Shown one piece after another: positions 23,491 through 34,064 of a stretch of DNA of 64,000 bases. The stretch covers positions 888,758-952,757 of the forward strand of contig NZ_JABBGK010000002.1 in the NCBI RefSeq assembly GCF_012927355.1, given 5' to 3'. Within the stretch, counting starts at the first letter, position 1; the number at the start of each line of letters is the position of its first letter. Position numbers and translations under genes: made by a program. Origin of the DNA: Rhizobium terricola. GTDB lineage: Bacteria > Pseudomonadota > Alphaproteobacteria > Rhizobiales > Rhizobiaceae. The notes beneath the pieces are model-generated. The model was not told where the DNA came from. It saw nothing but the letters and a program-made list of their open reading frames with translations, and searched no databases.

Positions 23491-23961
23491 TCAAGAGGCG
23501 GCAGCATCGTCGCCGGCCCCACCGGCGACGATTTCGCCGAACTTCGAGAAGAACTCGCCCGCGAGTTTCTTCGAGGTCGAGTCGATCAGTCGCGAGCCGA
23601 GCTGGGCGATCTTGCCGCCGACCTCGGCCTTGACCGTATAGGTCAGGATCGTCGCATCCGCACCGTCGGCGGCAAGAGAGACGTCCGCGCCGCCCTTGGC
23701 GAAGCCGGCGAGGCCACCCTTGCCTTCACCGGCAATCGTGTAGGAATGCGGCGGATTGAGGTTCTGCAGCTCGACGGCGCCCTCGAACTTCGCCTTGATC
23801 GGACCGATCTTCAAGACGACCTTCGCGGTCATGTTCGTGTCGGATGTCTTCTCCAGGCTCTCGCAGCCGGGGATCGCTTGTCTCAGGATCTCCGGATCGT
23901 TCAATGCCTGCCACACCGTCTCGACCGGCGCCTCGATCCGCTCGCTGCCACTCATGTCCAT
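23491..23961 (-). CDS. CoxG-family SRPBCC protein
   Basis: This is a 156-residue protein of the carbon monoxide dehydrogenase subunit G (CoxG) family, an SRPBCC fold with a hydrophobic pocket. Typical signs are MDMSGSERIEAPVETVWQAL, the DPEILRQAIPGCESLEK segment, GPIKAKFEG and the Ala-rich tail after LAGEFFSKFGEIV. In cox operons CoxG helps to recruit or mature the molybdenum hydroxylase at the membrane. Here no molybdenum hydroxylase gene is adjacent, so it is an orphan whose partner cannot be named. Confidence 0.8.
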   Translation of the reverse strand: MDMSGSERIEAPVETVWQALNDPEILRQAIPGCESLEKTSDTNMTAKVVLKIGPIKAKFEGAVELQNLNPPHSYTIAGEGKGGLAGFAKGGADVSLAADGADATILTYTVKAEVGGKIAQLGSRLIDSTSKKLAGEFFSKFGEIVAGGAGDDAAAS

Positions 23962-24089
23962 GATGTCGTTCCTCCCCGGTGCGTATCGGCTGCCGCACGG
24001 CCCCTCCCCGGGCTGATCGACAGCTATCTGACGAACAGCTTACAGAGCGGCACGCGGATCGCAAGGGACGCTTGCGAAGGGCGCGGCAC

Positions 24090-25394
24090 TCAGACGAAGA
24101 CGGCCTGTTCGACGCGGTCCTCGGTGCCGAAGAATTTGAGGTAGCGATCGACCTCGGCCGGATCGCCGGTGGCCTTCTTCGGATTGTCGGAGAGCTTCAC
24201 CGCCGGCCGGCCGTTCGCCTCGCTCACCTTGCAGACCAGCGAAATCGGCTTCAGGCCCTCGATTTCGCGCGGCGCGCAGCCGGCGAAATCATTGGTAAGG
24301 TTGGTGCCCCAGCCGAAGCTCATGCGCACCCGCCCCTCGAAATGCCGGTAGGTGTCAATGATCGCATCGACATCGAGCCCGTCGGAGAAAATCAGCAACT
24401 TCTGCCTCGGATCGCGACCCATCTTTTCCCACCAGGCGATGATCTTCTCGCCGCCCTCGATCGGCGGCGCGCTGTCTGGGCGGAAACCCGTCCAGTCGGC
24501 CACCCATTCCGGCGCATTGCGCAGGAAGGCGGCCGTGCCGAATGTATCCGGCAACACGATCAGCAGGTTGCCGCCATAGAGACGCTTCCAGTCGGCCAGG
24601 ACCTTGTAGGAGGCCTCGGCGAGTTCCTGGTCGTTGCGGGCAAGGGCAGCCGTGACCATGGGCAGTTCGTGCGCATTGGTGCCAACGGCTTCGAGGTCGG
24701 AATCCATGGCCAGGAGCACGTTGCTCGTACCGGTGAAGGCCGGCCCGATGCCTTCCTTCAACGCCTCGACGCACCAGCGCTGCCAGAGAAAGCTGTGACG
24801 GCGGCGGGTACCGAAGTCTGAAATCCGCAAGCCGGGGAGTTCACGTAGCCGTTCGACCTTGGCCCACATCTTGGCCTTGGCGCGGGCATAGAGCACGTCG
24901 AGCGTAAAAAGGCCGAGCGAGCGGGATACGGCGCGCGACCGCATCTCGTTGATGATCGCCAAAGCCGGGATTTCCCACATCGTCGTCTCCATCCACTTGC
25001 CGTAAAAATGGAGACTGAACTGACCGTCCTTTTTCGAAAGCTCGTATTCGGGCAGCTGAAAATTGGCGAGCCAGGCAAGAAATTCCGGTTCGAAGATCTG
25101 CTTGGTGCCGTAGAAGGTGTTACCGGCGAGCCAGATCGCCTCCTTCTTGGTCAGACGCAGGGTGCGGGCGAAATCGAGCTGGTCGCGAAGCTCCGCCTCG
25201 TCGATCTCCTCGGCAAGCCGCACCGTCTTCGTGCGGTTGATCAGCGTGAAGGTCGCGTCGACGTCCGGATAAAGCTTCCAGATCATCTGCAGCATCAGCA
25301 GCTTGTAGAAGTCGGTATCGATGAGGCTGCGAATGATCGGATCGAGCTTCCAGCTGTGATTGAAGACTCTCGTCGCGATGTCGGTCTTGGTCAT
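24090..25394 (-). CDS. pncB: nicotinate phosphoribosyltransferase
   Basis: This 434-residue protein has the full length of bacterial PncB. It makes nicotinate mononucleotide from nicotinate and PRPP with ATP hydrolysis, in the Preiss-Handler NAD salvage route. Landmarks are [20 protein letters not shown] near the N-terminus, the [12 protein letters not shown] segment holding the substrate-binding arginines, [15 protein letters not shown], and FSDGLDVD with [10 protein letters not shown]. It appears monocistronic, with 128 bases between its stop and the coxG-like start and about 140 bases to the next upstream gene. Confidence 0.95.
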   Translation of the reverse strand: MTKTDIATRVFNHSWKLDPIIRSLIDTDFYKLLMLQMIWKLYPDVDATFTLINRTKTVRLAEEIDEAELRDQLDFARTLRLTKKEAIWLAGNTFYGTKQIFEPEFLAWLANFQLPEYELSKKDGQFSLHFYGKWMETTMWEIPALAIINEMRSRAVSRSLGLFTLDVLYARAKAKMWAKVERLRELPGLRISDFGTRRRHSFLWQRWCVEALKEGIGPAFTGTSNVLLAMDSDLEAVGTNAHELPMVTAALARNDQELAEASYKVLADWKRLYGGNLLIVLPDTFGTAAFLRNAPEWVADWTGFRPDSAPPIEGGEKIIAWWEKMGRDPRQKLLIFSDGLDVDAIIDTYRHFEGRVRMSFGWGTNLTNDFAGCAPREIEGLKPISLVCKVSEANGRPAVKLSDNPKKATGDPAEVDRYLKFFGTEDRVEQAVFV

Positions 25395-25532
25395 CGAAGT
25401 GACTGCCCTGCAAGTCGCGGCCTATTCTTGGTGCCGCTCAAATGGCCGGGCATTCCCCCGCCGTTTCAAGCTGTCACTTATCCGGAATTCACATTCCAAA
25501 GTCCATAGCTGGTCAACATCCAAAGCCGGCGA

Positions 25533-25796
25533 TCAACGCTGGACGTTGGAATTCTCCGCCGGAGACGGTGCCACGTTTTCCACCGGCTGGTTGGACGGAT
25601 CGTCCGGCGCAATCGCATTGCCCCACCACTCGGCCGGAATCCAGGCGATCAAGGCAAGAAGGATACCGACCAGCAACACCACGAGAACGGGGCGCCCTCG
25701 AAAACCCTGCCGGGCTTCGGTCGGGGTCATCGGTTCGGGATGCAGGCCACGGGTACGACGGTCCGTTGCATCCGGCAGGTCAAATCGGCTGTTCAT
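25533..25796 (-). CDS. small single-TM membrane protein
   Basis: From the ATG at 25796, preceded by GGGAGAAG, the product is 87 residues. A polar N-terminal 35 residues is followed by one hydrophobic helix (VLVVLLVGILLALIAWIP) and a Pro-, Asn- and Glu-rich tail that would be periplasmic. No family is recognised. It lies 97 bases downstream of the GhrA-like gene and could be the tail of the yej transcript. Confidence 0.65.
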   Translation of the reverse strand: MNSRFDLPDATDRRTRGLHPEPMTPTEARQGFRGRPVLVVLLVGILLALIAWIPAEWWGNAIAPDDPSNQPVENVAPSPAENSNVQR

Positions 25797-25893
25797 CGGG
25801 CTTCTCCCTGTTTTCCGCAGCAGCTCGTCCGAGCCGCATCTGCGGGTCAACGGAAGGGAAGGCGGAAGGTTCCGATGAAGAGCGCTCAGTTCC

Positions 25894-26856
25894 TCAGTAA
25901 CCGGCGGCCCGATCGACGACATGCTCCAGCGGCTTTCCGGATTCGAGCCGCTCCATCTGAGCCTCGACATGGCGGAAAAGCGCCGCGACATCGGACGCGG
26001 CCGCGGCATGCGGCGTGATGATCACGTTTTCGAGTGCCCAGAGCGGACTTGCCGCATCGAGCGGCTCCTTTTCGAACACGTCGAGCGAGGCCGCCCCCAG
26101 CACGCCGCCTTCGATCGCCGCAATAATATCCGTCTCGACCTGGCTGCCACCGCGGCCGGCATTGATGAAGACCGGCTTGCCCAGGGCACCACCCTGGCGA
26201 AGCCGGGCAAAGAGACGCGCATCGAAGATGCCGCGCGTTTCCTCGGTCAGGGGCAACAAGCCGACCAGGATGTCGGTCCGGGCGAGGAAAGCATCGAGGC
26301 CGGCGGCATCAAACGTCTCGATGCCGGCAATCTCCTTCTTGCGGCGCGACCAGCCGACCACATTGAAGCCCATGACCTTCAGCTTGGCGACGGCATCCTG
26401 CCCGAGCACGCCGAGCCCCATCACGCCGACGGTAACGTCGCGCGCCTCCGGCTGGGGCGAGAACTCGTCCCAGATGCGCACGCGCTGCTGGCGTCCATAG
26501 GGCAGCGCCCAGCGCAGATGGGTCAGGCACTGGAGCACCACCCACTCGCTCATGCGATCGGTCAGACTACGGTCAACGAAGCGCACGACGGGCAGGTCAG
26601 GCAATTCATAGGCCGAGAGGATCTGATCGACGCCGGCACCACCGGAGAAGATCACCTTGAGATCCGCCGCACGCTCGAAGAGCGCGGGATCGGGTTTCCA
26701 TACGACGGCATAGGAGACGCCGGACAGATCCCTGCCCGCATTCTCCGGCTCGGCCATGTCGATGACGGTGCGACCTGCAAAAGCGCCCTTCAGAGCCGCG
26801 ACGACGCTCGGGCGTGCGAATTTCAGGTCGATGACGACGGCATTCCGGTCGGACAT
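25894..26856 (-). CDS. D-2-hydroxyacid dehydrogenase, glyoxylate/hydroxypyruvate reductase A type
   Basis: This is a 320-residue NAD(P)-dependent reductase of the GhrA subgroup. Visible features are the TVGVMGLGVLGQDA nucleotide loop, WSRRKKE where an Arg after the second strand favours NADPH, NAGRGGSQVE, the catalytic Arg / Glu region (LDVFEKEPLD), and the catalytic His in VIITPHAAAAS. It reduces glyoxylate or hydroxypyruvate. Its start is 13 bases downstream of the yejF stop, so it is probably co-transcribed with the peptide transporter, though no biochemical link is obvious. Confidence 0.85.
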   Translation of the reverse strand: MSDRNAVVIDLKFARPSVVAALKGAFAGRTVIDMAEPENAGRDLSGVSYAVVWKPDPALFERAADLKVIFSGGAGVDQILSAYELPDLPVVRFVDRSLTDRMSEWVVLQCLTHLRWALPYGRQQRVRIWDEFSPQPEARDVTVGVMGLGVLGQDAVAKLKVMGFNVVGWSRRKKEIAGIETFDAAGLDAFLARTDILVGLLPLTEETRGIFDARLFARLRQGGALGKPVFINAGRGGSQVETDIIAAIEGGVLGAASLDVFEKEPLDAASPLWALENVIITPHAAAASDVAALFRHVEAQMERLESGKPLEHVVDRAAGY

Positions 26857-26869
26857 GGCTCAGGATCCG

Positions 26870-28498
26870 TTACTGGCTGACGCCGCCGATTTCGACGGCT
26901 TCGAGGTTGAAGGCTGCGGCCATCAGGGCGCGGGTATAGTCGGCCTTGGGCGCGTGGAAGATGTCGGCAGCCGGCCCCTGCTCAACGACCTTGCCGGCGC
27001 GCATGACGATCACCTCGTTGGCGAGCGCCTTGACCACCCGGAGGTCGTGGCTGATGAAGAGATAGGCCAGATCATGCTTCTTCTGTAGGTCACGCAGCAG
27101 GTCGACGACCTGCGCCTGGACGGTCATGTCAAGCGCCGAGGTCGGCTCGTCGAGCATGACGAAACGGGGCTTAAGGACCATTGCGCGAGCAATTGCAATG
27201 CGCTGACGCTGACCACCGGAGAACTCGTGCGGGTAGCGCCAGCGGGTTGCCGTATCGAGCCCCACCTCGTCGAGCGCCCAGCAGACGCGCGCATCGCGCT
27301 CGTCGGCGGAAAGCGCTCTTTCATGCACCTTGAGGCCTTCGGCAATGATCTCGCCCACCGACATGCGCGGGCTCAGCGAACCGAAGGGATCCTGGAAGAC
27401 GATCTGCAGCCGATCGCGCAATGGGCGCATTTCGGCGAAGGAATACTTGTCGATGTCCTGGCCAATGAAGCTGATCCGCCCCATCGACGAGATGAGCCGG
27501 GCGAGCGCCAGGCCGAGCGTCGTCTTGCCGGAGCCGGACTCGCCGACGACACCGAGCGTCTGACCGGCGCGCAGCACCATGTCGACGCCGTCGACCGCCT
27601 TGACGTGATCGACGACCCGGCGCAGGAAGCCGGCCTTGATCGGAAACCAGACGCGAATGTCGTCGCCCTGCATGACGATCGGCTTCGCCGGATCGAGCGG
27701 CGGCGGCTCACCGCGCGGTTCCGAGCCGAGCAGCTTCTTCGTGTAGTCGTGCTGCGGATCGGAGAAGATCGTTTCCACCGGTCCGCTTTCGACGATCTTG
27801 CCCTTGGTCATGACGCAGACCCGGTCGGCGAATTTTCGCACGATGCCGAGGTCGTGGGTGATGAACAGCATCGACATGCCGTGCTCCGCCTTCAGCTGGC
27901 GCAGCAGGTCGAGGATCTGGGCCTGAACGGTGACATCGAGCGCGGTCGTCGGCTCGTCGGCGATCAGGAGCTTGGGGCGGTTGGCAAGCGCCATGGCAAT
28001 CATCACGCGCTGGCGCTGGCCGCCGGACAGCTCGTGGGGATAGGCCGTCAGGCGCTTTTCCGGATCGCGGATGCCGACCTGGCGCAACAGTTCGAGCGTG
28101 CGCTCGCGGGCCGCCCCGCCACTGACGACCTGATGCAGCGCAAGGATCTCGCCGATCTGCTTCTCGATCGTGTGGAGCGGATTGAGCGAGGTCATCGGCT
28201 CCTGGAAGATCATGGTGATGTCGTTGCCGCGAACTGCGCGCAGGTCGCGCTCGGACGCCGTCATCAGGTCGCGCCCCTCGAACAGGATCTGGCCCGAGGG
28301 ATGGCTCGCCGACGGATAGGGCAGCAGCTTGAGGATCGAGGAGGCCGAGACCGACTTGCCGGAGCCGGATTCGCCGACCAGCGCGACGACTTCGCCGGGG
28401 GCAATGTCGAAGGAGATGTGATCGACGGCGAGCGTCTCCTTGCCACCTTGGTGGAAGGCAACCGAAAGATCCCGCACGGAGAGAAGGGGTGTACTCAT
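26870..28498 (-). CDS. yejF: peptide ABC transporter, dual ATP-binding protein YejF
   Basis: This is a 542-residue protein with two fused ABC cassettes. The first has Walker A GESGSGKS at about 39-46, signature LSGGQRQRV and [12 protein letters not shown]. The second has Walker [10 protein letters not shown] at about 315-323, signature FSGGQRQRI and [11 protein letters not shown]. Each is followed by an oligopeptide-transporter C-terminal extension. It energises the YejBE channel for import of peptides, including microcin C type compounds. Its ATG overlaps the yejE stop (ATGA). Confidence 0.93.
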   Translation of the reverse strand: MSTPLLSVRDLSVAFHQGGKETLAVDHISFDIAPGEVVALVGESGSGKSVSASSILKLLPYPSASHPSGQILFEGRDLMTASERDLRAVRGNDITMIFQEPMTSLNPLHTIEKQIGEILALHQVVSGGAARERTLELLRQVGIRDPEKRLTAYPHELSGGQRQRVMIAMALANRPKLLIADEPTTALDVTVQAQILDLLRQLKAEHGMSMLFITHDLGIVRKFADRVCVMTKGKIVESGPVETIFSDPQHDYTKKLLGSEPRGEPPPLDPAKPIVMQGDDIRVWFPIKAGFLRRVVDHVKAVDGVDMVLRAGQTLGVVGESGSGKTTLGLALARLISSMGRISFIGQDIDKYSFAEMRPLRDRLQIVFQDPFGSLSPRMSVGEIIAEGLKVHERALSADERDARVCWALDEVGLDTATRWRYPHEFSGGQRQRIAIARAMVLKPRFVMLDEPTSALDMTVQAQVVDLLRDLQKKHDLAYLFISHDLRVVKALANEVIVMRAGKVVEQGPAADIFHAPKADYTRALMAAAFNLEAVEIGGVSQ

Positions 28499-29637
28499 CG
28501 GAAGGTCTTCCGCGGGTCGAAAGCGTCGCGCACCGCCTCGCCGACGAAAATCAGCAGCGACAGCATGATCGACATGGTGAAGAACGCGGTCAGGCCGAGC
28601 CAGGGCGCCTGGAGATTGCGCTTGCCCTGGGCGATGAGCTCGCCGAGCGACGGCGAGCCGGGGGGCATGCCGAAGCCTAGGAAATCGAGCGAGGTCAGCG
28701 TGGTGATGGAGCCCGACAGGATGAAGGGCAGGAAGGTCAGGGTGGCGACCATGGCGTTCGGCAGCAGGTGGCGGAACATGATGGTCCAGCTGCCGACGCC
28801 CAAGGCGCGGGCGGCGTTGACATATTCGAAATTACGGGCGCGCAGGAATTCGGCACGCACGATGCCGACGAAGCTCACCCAGGAGAAGAGCAGCATGATG
28901 CCGAGCAGCACGAAGAAGCCGGGCGGCAGGATCGCGGCGATGATCAGCAGGATGTAGAGAACCGGCATAGACGACCAGATCTCGATGAAGCGCTGCATCA
29001 GCAGATCGGTCCAGCCGCCGAAATAGCCCTGGATGGCGCCGGCGGTCACCCCGACCACGGCCGAGGCAATGGTCAGCACGAGGCCGAAGAGAACCGAGAT
29101 GCGGAAACCGTAGATCATGCGCGCGGCGACATCGCGGGCCTGGTCGTCGGTGCCGAGCCAGTTGAGGTTGCCGAGGATGCATCCCGGATCTTCCGCCTTC
29201 AGCGGATAGGCGGCGCAACGCTCCTCCTTGCCCATCAGCCAGAAGGGCGCGGTCGGTGCCGAATGCGGGATTTCCGAGTTCACGGTGCGGTAGGAGTAAC
29301 GGATCGGCGGCCAGATCATCCAGCCATTGGCGTTGATCTCGTCAGCGATGAAGGGCGAGCGATAGTCCGTGACGGCGAGAAATCCGCCGAACTTCTCTTC
29401 CGGATAGTCGACCACCACGGGAAAGAGGATCTCTCCCTTGTAGGAGGCGACCAGCGGCCTGTCGTTCGCGATGAACTCTGCAAACAGCGAAAGGACAAAC
29501 AGCACCAGGAAGAGCCAGAACGACCAGTAGCCACGCCTGTTGGCCTTGAAGTTTTCCAGCCGCCGCCGGTTCGTCGGCGACAGCCACGGTTTGCGGATTG
29601 CCGGAGATTCGGCGGGCACAGCGTCGACCAAAGCCAT
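28495..29637 (-). CDS. yejE: peptide ABC transporter permease YejE
   Basis: This 380-residue protein belongs to the DppC / OppC permease class. A first TM near residues 37-60 is followed by a large periplasmic insert (about 60-165) typical of YejE. Five C-terminal TM helices come next, with the EAA loop (RARNFEYVNAARALGVGSW) that contacts YejF. It starts one base after the yejB stop and overlaps yejF, so all three are made from one message. Confidence 0.92.
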   Translation of the reverse strand: MALVDAVPAESPAIRKPWLSPTNRRRLENFKANRRGYWSFWLFLVLFVLSLFAEFIANDRPLVASYKGEILFPVVVDYPEEKFGGFLAVTDYRSPFIADEINANGWMIWPPIRYSYRTVNSEIPHSAPTAPFWLMGKEERCAAYPLKAEDPGCILGNLNWLGTDDQARDVAARMIYGFRISVLFGLVLTIASAVVGVTAGAIQGYFGGWTDLLMQRFIEIWSSMPVLYILLIIAAILPPGFFVLLGIMLLFSWVSFVGIVRAEFLRARNFEYVNAARALGVGSWTIMFRHLLPNAMVATLTFLPFILSGSITTLTSLDFLGFGMPPGSPSLGELIAQGKRNLQAPWLGLTAFFTMSIMLSLLIFVGEAVRDAFDPRKTFR

Positions 29638-29638
29638 G

Positions 29639-30733
29639 TCAGACGTCCCTCCGCTCGAAGTCGATGCGCGGATCGATCCAGGTGTAGATCAGGTCGGAGA
29701 CCAGGCCGACGACCAGCCCCATCAGCGAGAAGATGTAGAGGGTGGCAAAGACGATCGGGTAGTCGCGATTGACGACCGCGAGATAGCCGAGGCGGCCGAG
29801 GCCGTCGAGCGAGAAGATGTTCTCGATCAAGAGCGAACCGGTGAAGAAGGCCGAGATGAAGGCACCGGGAATGCCGGCGATGACGATCAGCATCGCGTTG
29901 CGGAAGACGTGGCCATAGAGCACCTGGCGCTCGCCGAGTCCCTTGGCGCGCGCGGTCACCACATACTGCTTCTTGATCTCGTCGATGAAGGAATTCTTGG
30001 TCAACAAGGTCGTGGTGGCGAAAGCGGAGAGCGACAGCGCGATCAGCGGCAGGGTCAGGTGCCAGAAGTAGTCGATGATCTTCTCCCACCAGGAAAGCTC
30101 GGCGAAATTGTCGGAGACGAGGCCGCGCAAGGGGAACCAGTCAAAGAAGGACCCGCCGGCGAAGAGCACGATCAGCAGGATACCGAACAGGAAGCTCGGC
30201 ACGGCATAGCCGATGACGATGACGCCCGACGTCCAGACATCGAAGGGCGATCCGTCCTCGACGGCCTTCTTGATGCCGAGCGGGATGGAGATCGCGTAGG
30301 AAAAGATCAGGATCCAGACCCCGAGCGAAATCGAGACGGGCATCTTCTCGACGATCAGGTCGATCACGCTGGTGTTGCGGAAGAAGCTCTCGCCGAAATC
30401 GAAGCGGATGTAGTTCCACATCATGTCGAGGAAGCGGGTGAGCGGCGGCTTGTCAAAGCCGAACTGCTTTTCCAGCTTGGCGATGAGCTCCGGATCGAGC
30501 CCCTGGGCTCCACGATATTTGGCGTTCATGTCGTCGGCCGCGAACTGCTGGTTCAGCATGTCGCCGCCGCCGGACAGGCGCTGGTCGGCCCCGTCGCCCT
30601 GACCGGTCAACTGGGCGATCACCTGCTCGACCGGGCCGCCGGGGGCAAACTGGATCACCAGGAAGGAAATGCCCATGATGCCGACGATGGTCGGGATCAT
30701 CAGGAGAAGGCGCCTCAGGATATAAGCACCCAT
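29639..30733 (-). CDS. yejB: peptide ABC transporter permease YejB
   Basis: This 364-residue protein is of the DppB / OppB class. TM1 lies at residues about 9-30, followed by the PGGPVEQVI segment characteristic of the family. A periplasmic stretch (about 40-135) comes next, then five TM helices with an EAA loop (KKQYVVTARAKGLGERQVLY). It forms the channel with YejE. A 143-base gap with a hairpin separates it from yejA. Confidence 0.92.
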   Translation of the reverse strand: MGAYILRRLLLMIPTIVGIMGISFLVIQFAPGGPVEQVIAQLTGQGDGADQRLSGGGDMLNQQFAADDMNAKYRGAQGLDPELIAKLEKQFGFDKPPLTRFLDMMWNYIRFDFGESFFRNTSVIDLIVEKMPVSISLGVWILIFSYAISIPLGIKKAVEDGSPFDVWTSGVIVIGYAVPSFLFGILLIVLFAGGSFFDWFPLRGLVSDNFAELSWWEKIIDYFWHLTLPLIALSLSAFATTTLLTKNSFIDEIKKQYVVTARAKGLGERQVLYGHVFRNAMLIVIAGIPGAFISAFFTGSLLIENIFSLDGLGRLGYLAVVNRDYPIVFATLYIFSLMGLVVGLVSDLIYTWIDPRIDFERRDV

Positions 30734-30854
30734 CAGTCCGCCGCTCCCGCCGGGTTCATGCCATGCCGAAGCTTCGTCATGCCGTTTCCGTCACTCAATC
30801 CGCAATTTCCTTCCGGCGGCGCCGATTCGCCTCTCCCATTCCTATCCGTTCGAT

Positions 30855-30876
30855 GCCCGGGCGCAAAGCCCGTGGC
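30855..30876 (-). terminator. short hairpin after yejA (attenuator candidate)
   Basis: CGGGC and GCCCG close a GCAAA loop, extended by an outer GCC / GGC pair with a bulged T, directly after the yejA stop. There is no T tract. It may reduce read-through from the binding-protein gene into the permease genes or protect the yejA message. Confidence 0.35.
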
Positions 30877-32718
30877 TCATTTCGTGGCCGCTTTCGACCA
30901 CCACACCGTCGGGAAGCCGATCGCGTAGGTCGGCAATTCCGCCGGGTGTTCGAACTTGTCCCAATAGGCGATGCGCGCCGTGCTGCCATAATAGAGCGGG
31001 ACGACATAATCGTGGGCCAACAGGACGCGGTCCAATGCCTTCGTCGCGGCGACCAGTTCGTCACGCCCCTTCGCAAAGATCACCTTGTCGATCAGGGCGT
31101 CGACGCCGGGATCGGCGATGCCGGCATAGTTGCGCGAGCCGGGCCGATCGACGGAGGTCGAGCCCCAAAAGTCGCGCTGCTCGTTGCCGGGGTTGAGCGT
31201 CTGGGCCCAGACGATCCAGGTCATGTCGTAATCGAAACTGCGGGTACGGTTGGCATACTGGGAATCGTCGACGGTCCGGACGCGGGCCTCGATGCCGATC
31301 TTGCGCAGCGCTTCGCCATAAGGAACGGCAACGACCTCAAGCATCGGATTGGACAGCAGGATCTCGAAAATGAGGGGCGCCCCGGTCTTGGCGTTGACCA
31401 TACGGCCTCCCCTGATCTCGTAGCCGGCCTCCTTCAGCAAGCCGACCGCCTTGCGAAGATTTTCCCGCTGGGCCTGCGGGTTGCCGCCGACGGGATTGGC
31501 GTATGGCGTCTCAAAAACTTCGGCCGGAACCTTGTCCTTGATCTCGTTCAGGATTTCCAGCTCGCGCCCCTCCGGCAGGCCTTTCGACGCAAGCTCGGTG
31601 CCGAAGAAGAAGCTGTCGACGCGCTTGTAGGCGCCATAGAAGACCGTGCGGTTCATCTCCTCGAAATCGAAGGCGTAGTTCAGCGCCTCGCGGACCCGCT
31701 GGTCCTTGAACTGTTCGCGCCGCATGTTGGGCACGAGCGCCTGCATCACACCCGTGGCGCGGAAGGGATTGGGCAGCTCCTCACGCTTGACCCGGCCATC
31801 CTTCACGGCCGGAAAATCATAGGCCGTCGCCCAGCGCGCCGCCTTGGTCTCCATCCAGTAGTCGAAATTTCCCGAGCGGAACGCTTCGACTTGAACGTCG
31901 AGATCGCCGAACATGGTGTAGCCAATCGAGCGGAAGTTGTTCTGCCCGACATTCACATTGAGATCCTTGCCCCAATAGTCGTCGCGTAACTCGTAGCGAA
32001 CCGTCGCGCCGGCCTTGAACTCGGCGATGCGAAAGGGACCGGACCCCATCACCGGTTCCAGCGTGGTTCGGTTGATGTCGCGCGGCTTGCCGTCGGCACC
32101 GTTCGCCTCCCACCAATGTTTGGGCAGGATCTGGAACTGGCCGAGGATCATCGGCAGCTCATGATTGTTCTTCTCGTCGAAGCGGAAGGTCACGTCGCGT
32201 TCGCCGGTCTTTTCGACGGCGACGACATGCCTGTAGTAGCTCATGTAGAGCGGATTGAGTTCCTTCGACTTCTCGAAGCTGAAGATCACATCTTCCGGGG
32301 TGACCGATTTGCCGTCCGCCCACTTGGCCTCGGCCCGCAACCGGAAGGTCGCGGACGAGACGTCCTCGGGATAGGAGACGCCCTCGGCGAGCAGACCGTA
32401 GGAGGTCGAGATCTCGTCGTCTGCATCCTTCATCAGCGTGTCAAACACCAGGTTCAGCCCGGGCGCCGCCTCTCCCTTTTCGAGGATCGGATTGAAGGTG
32501 TCGAAGGTACCGGTCGCGGCAAGCTTCAGCTCTCCACCCTTGGGCGCGGCCGGGTTCACATAGTCGAAATGGGCGAAGCCGGCGGGGTACTTCACGTCAC
32601 CCGACAGTGCCACTCCGTGACGCAACGGCTCGTCTGCCGAAAGCGCGGCAGGCGCATGACCGGTAATAATCAGGAAAAACGCCAGGAACAAACCCGCCTG
32701 CGCCCTCGACAACCCCAT
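30877..32718 (-). CDS. yejA: extracellular peptide-binding protein YejA
   Basis: From the ATG at 32718 the product is 613 residues, the normal size of YejA-type family 5 solute-binding proteins. Residues 1-27 are a Sec signal peptide (AGLFLAFFLIITGHAPAALS, cleavage near ALSADE). The mature part has the family 5 features LLAEGVSYPEDVSSATFRLR and the W-x-DGKSVTPEDVIFSFE motif. It captures peptides in the periplasm for YejBEF. In Sinorhizobium this system affects survival against host antimicrobial peptides. An ATG three codons upstream is possible. The gene is divergent from mepA. Confidence 0.92.
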   Translation of the reverse strand: MGLSRAQAGLFLAFFLIITGHAPAALSADEPLRHGVALSGDVKYPAGFAHFDYVNPAAPKGGELKLAATGTFDTFNPILEKGEAAPGLNLVFDTLMKDADDEISTSYGLLAEGVSYPEDVSSATFRLRAEAKWADGKSVTPEDVIFSFEKSKELNPLYMSYYRHVVAVEKTGERDVTFRFDEKNNHELPMILGQFQILPKHWWEANGADGKPRDINRTTLEPVMGSGPFRIAEFKAGATVRYELRDDYWGKDLNVNVGQNNFRSIGYTMFGDLDVQVEAFRSGNFDYWMETKAARWATAYDFPAVKDGRVKREELPNPFRATGVMQALVPNMRREQFKDQRVREALNYAFDFEEMNRTVFYGAYKRVDSFFFGTELASKGLPEGRELEILNEIKDKVPAEVFETPYANPVGGNPQAQRENLRKAVGLLKEAGYEIRGGRMVNAKTGAPLIFEILLSNPMLEVVAVPYGEALRKIGIEARVRTVDDSQYANRTRSFDYDMTWIVWAQTLNPGNEQRDFWGSTSVDRPGSRNYAGIADPGVDALIDKVIFAKGRDELVAATKALDRVLLAHDYVVPLYYGSTARIAYWDKFEHPAELPTYAIGFPTVWWSKAATK

Positions 32719-32905
32719 GCAAATCACCCCACAAAATTACTGGATTGAGAGAACAATAAGCAAAACCGCGGCAAAAAACAGACGGCGCCACGGCCGCGAT
32801 GCGCATTGGCGGAAAACACGGATTCACCAAAATCCCGTTGCAGGCTATCTTTCTGGCAAATCACCCGCGGACAGGCGGGCGATCCTATCCGCGGTGGAAG
32901 ACTGG

Positions 32906-33979
32906 ATGACGATGACGCATGGACGATGGAGAGGCCTGGCAAAGGGCCTTGCAGTGGCGGCGGGCCTGATCGGCGCGGTTGCCGATGGCGCGCTTGCCGA
33001 AAGCCGGCCGGCCAAGGAACTGTTCGGCGGCATGAAACTGCCCGTGCGCGCGGCACCCGCCCCCTACGGTTCCTATGCCAAGGGCTGCATCTCCGGCGCG
33101 GTCGCCATCCCGGTCGACGGGCCCAACTGGCAGGCGATGCGGCTTTCGCGCAACCGCCGCTGGGGCCATCCTCAGATGATCTCCCTGATCGAGCGGTTTT
33201 CCCGGGATGCGCCGAGCGTCGGATGGCCGGGCATCCTGATCGGTGACGTGTCGCAACCGCGCGGCGGGCCGATGCTATCCGGCCACGCCTCGCACCAGAT
33301 CGGGCTCGACGCGGACATCTGGCTCACACCGATGCCCAACCAGCGCTTGTCTGCCAAGCAGCGCGAAGACCTGCCCTTCACGAGCATGCTCAAGGAAAAC
33401 AAGTTCCTCACCGTCGACGACCGGGTCTGGACGCCGGCCCATGCCAGGCTGATCATGCTGGCGGCGAGCTATCCGCAGGTCGAGCGCATCTTCGTCAATC
33501 CCGCGATCAAGAAGAAGCTCTGCGACACCTGGACGGGCGACCGCTCGGCACTCGGAAAGGTCAGGCCCATCTACGGGCACGACGCCCATTTCCATATCCG
33601 CATCAAGTGTCCCCAGGGCGCCAAGGGGTGCCAACCTCAGGCTGCAGTTCCTGCGGGAGACGGTTGCGACAAGTCGCTGGCATGGTGGTTCACCGACGAA
33701 CCATGGGCGAAGCCGAAGAAGGATCCGAACGCGCCGCCGCCAAAGCCCCCACGGCCGATGCAACTCACGGACCTTCCGAAGGCCTGCACGGCCGTACTGA
33801 AGGGACCGGCCGCCGACAGCGAATTGGCCGCCACCTACGGCGGAGATCAGGGCCTCGTGTCGGCGCTTGCCGCCGCACCGGCGACCCAGAACGACGCGGT
33901 TCCCGCGATTTCGGCGCAGATGCCGCCGGAATTGCCGGACATCGTGCCGATACCGCTTCCGCGTCCCGCCGGCTACTGA
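32906..33979 (+). CDS. mepA: penicillin-insensitive murein endopeptidase MepA
   Basis: From the ATG at 32906 the product is 357 residues. A signal peptide covers about 1-32 ([20 protein letters not shown], then AES). The M74 / LAS-type zinc site is visible: His and Asp in [15 protein letters not shown], and the [11 protein letters not shown] motif downstream. Cys pairs ([28 protein letters not shown]) suggest disulphides in the periplasm. It cuts D-Ala-mDAP cross-links of peptidoglycan. The C-terminus has a Pro-rich linker and a Pro-rich end beyond the E. coli length. An ATG two codons later is an alternative start. Confidence 0.92.
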   Translation: MTMTHGRWRGLAKGLAVAAGLIGAVADGALAESRPAKELFGGMKLPVRAAPAPYGSYAKGCISGAVAIPVDGPNWQAMRLSRNRRWGHPQMISLIERFSRDAPSVGWPGILIGDVSQPRGGPMLSGHASHQIGLDADIWLTPMPNQRLSAKQREDLPFTSMLKENKFLTVDDRVWTPAHARLIMLAASYPQVERIFVNPAIKKKLCDTWTGDRSALGKVRPIYGHDAHFHIRIKCPQGAKGCQPQAAVPAGDGCDKSLAWWFTDEPWAKPKKDPNAPPPKPPRPMQLTDLPKACTAVLKGPAADSELAATYGGDQGLVSALAAAPATQNDAVPAISAQMPPELPDIVPIPLPRPAGY

Positions 33980-34064
33980 CCCGAGCCGGCGCCGATCGCG
34001 GGCTTTTCAAGCGGACCGTCCTGAGCTAGAAGGCAATCAAATCGATTTAAACCGGCAGGCACCC

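Noticed and set aside
27227..28957. 576-codon plus-strand frame opposite yejF and yejE
   Set aside because: Antisense shadow of the ATP-binding cassettes; composition is His-, Asp- and Arg-rich as expected from reversed GC-rich codons.
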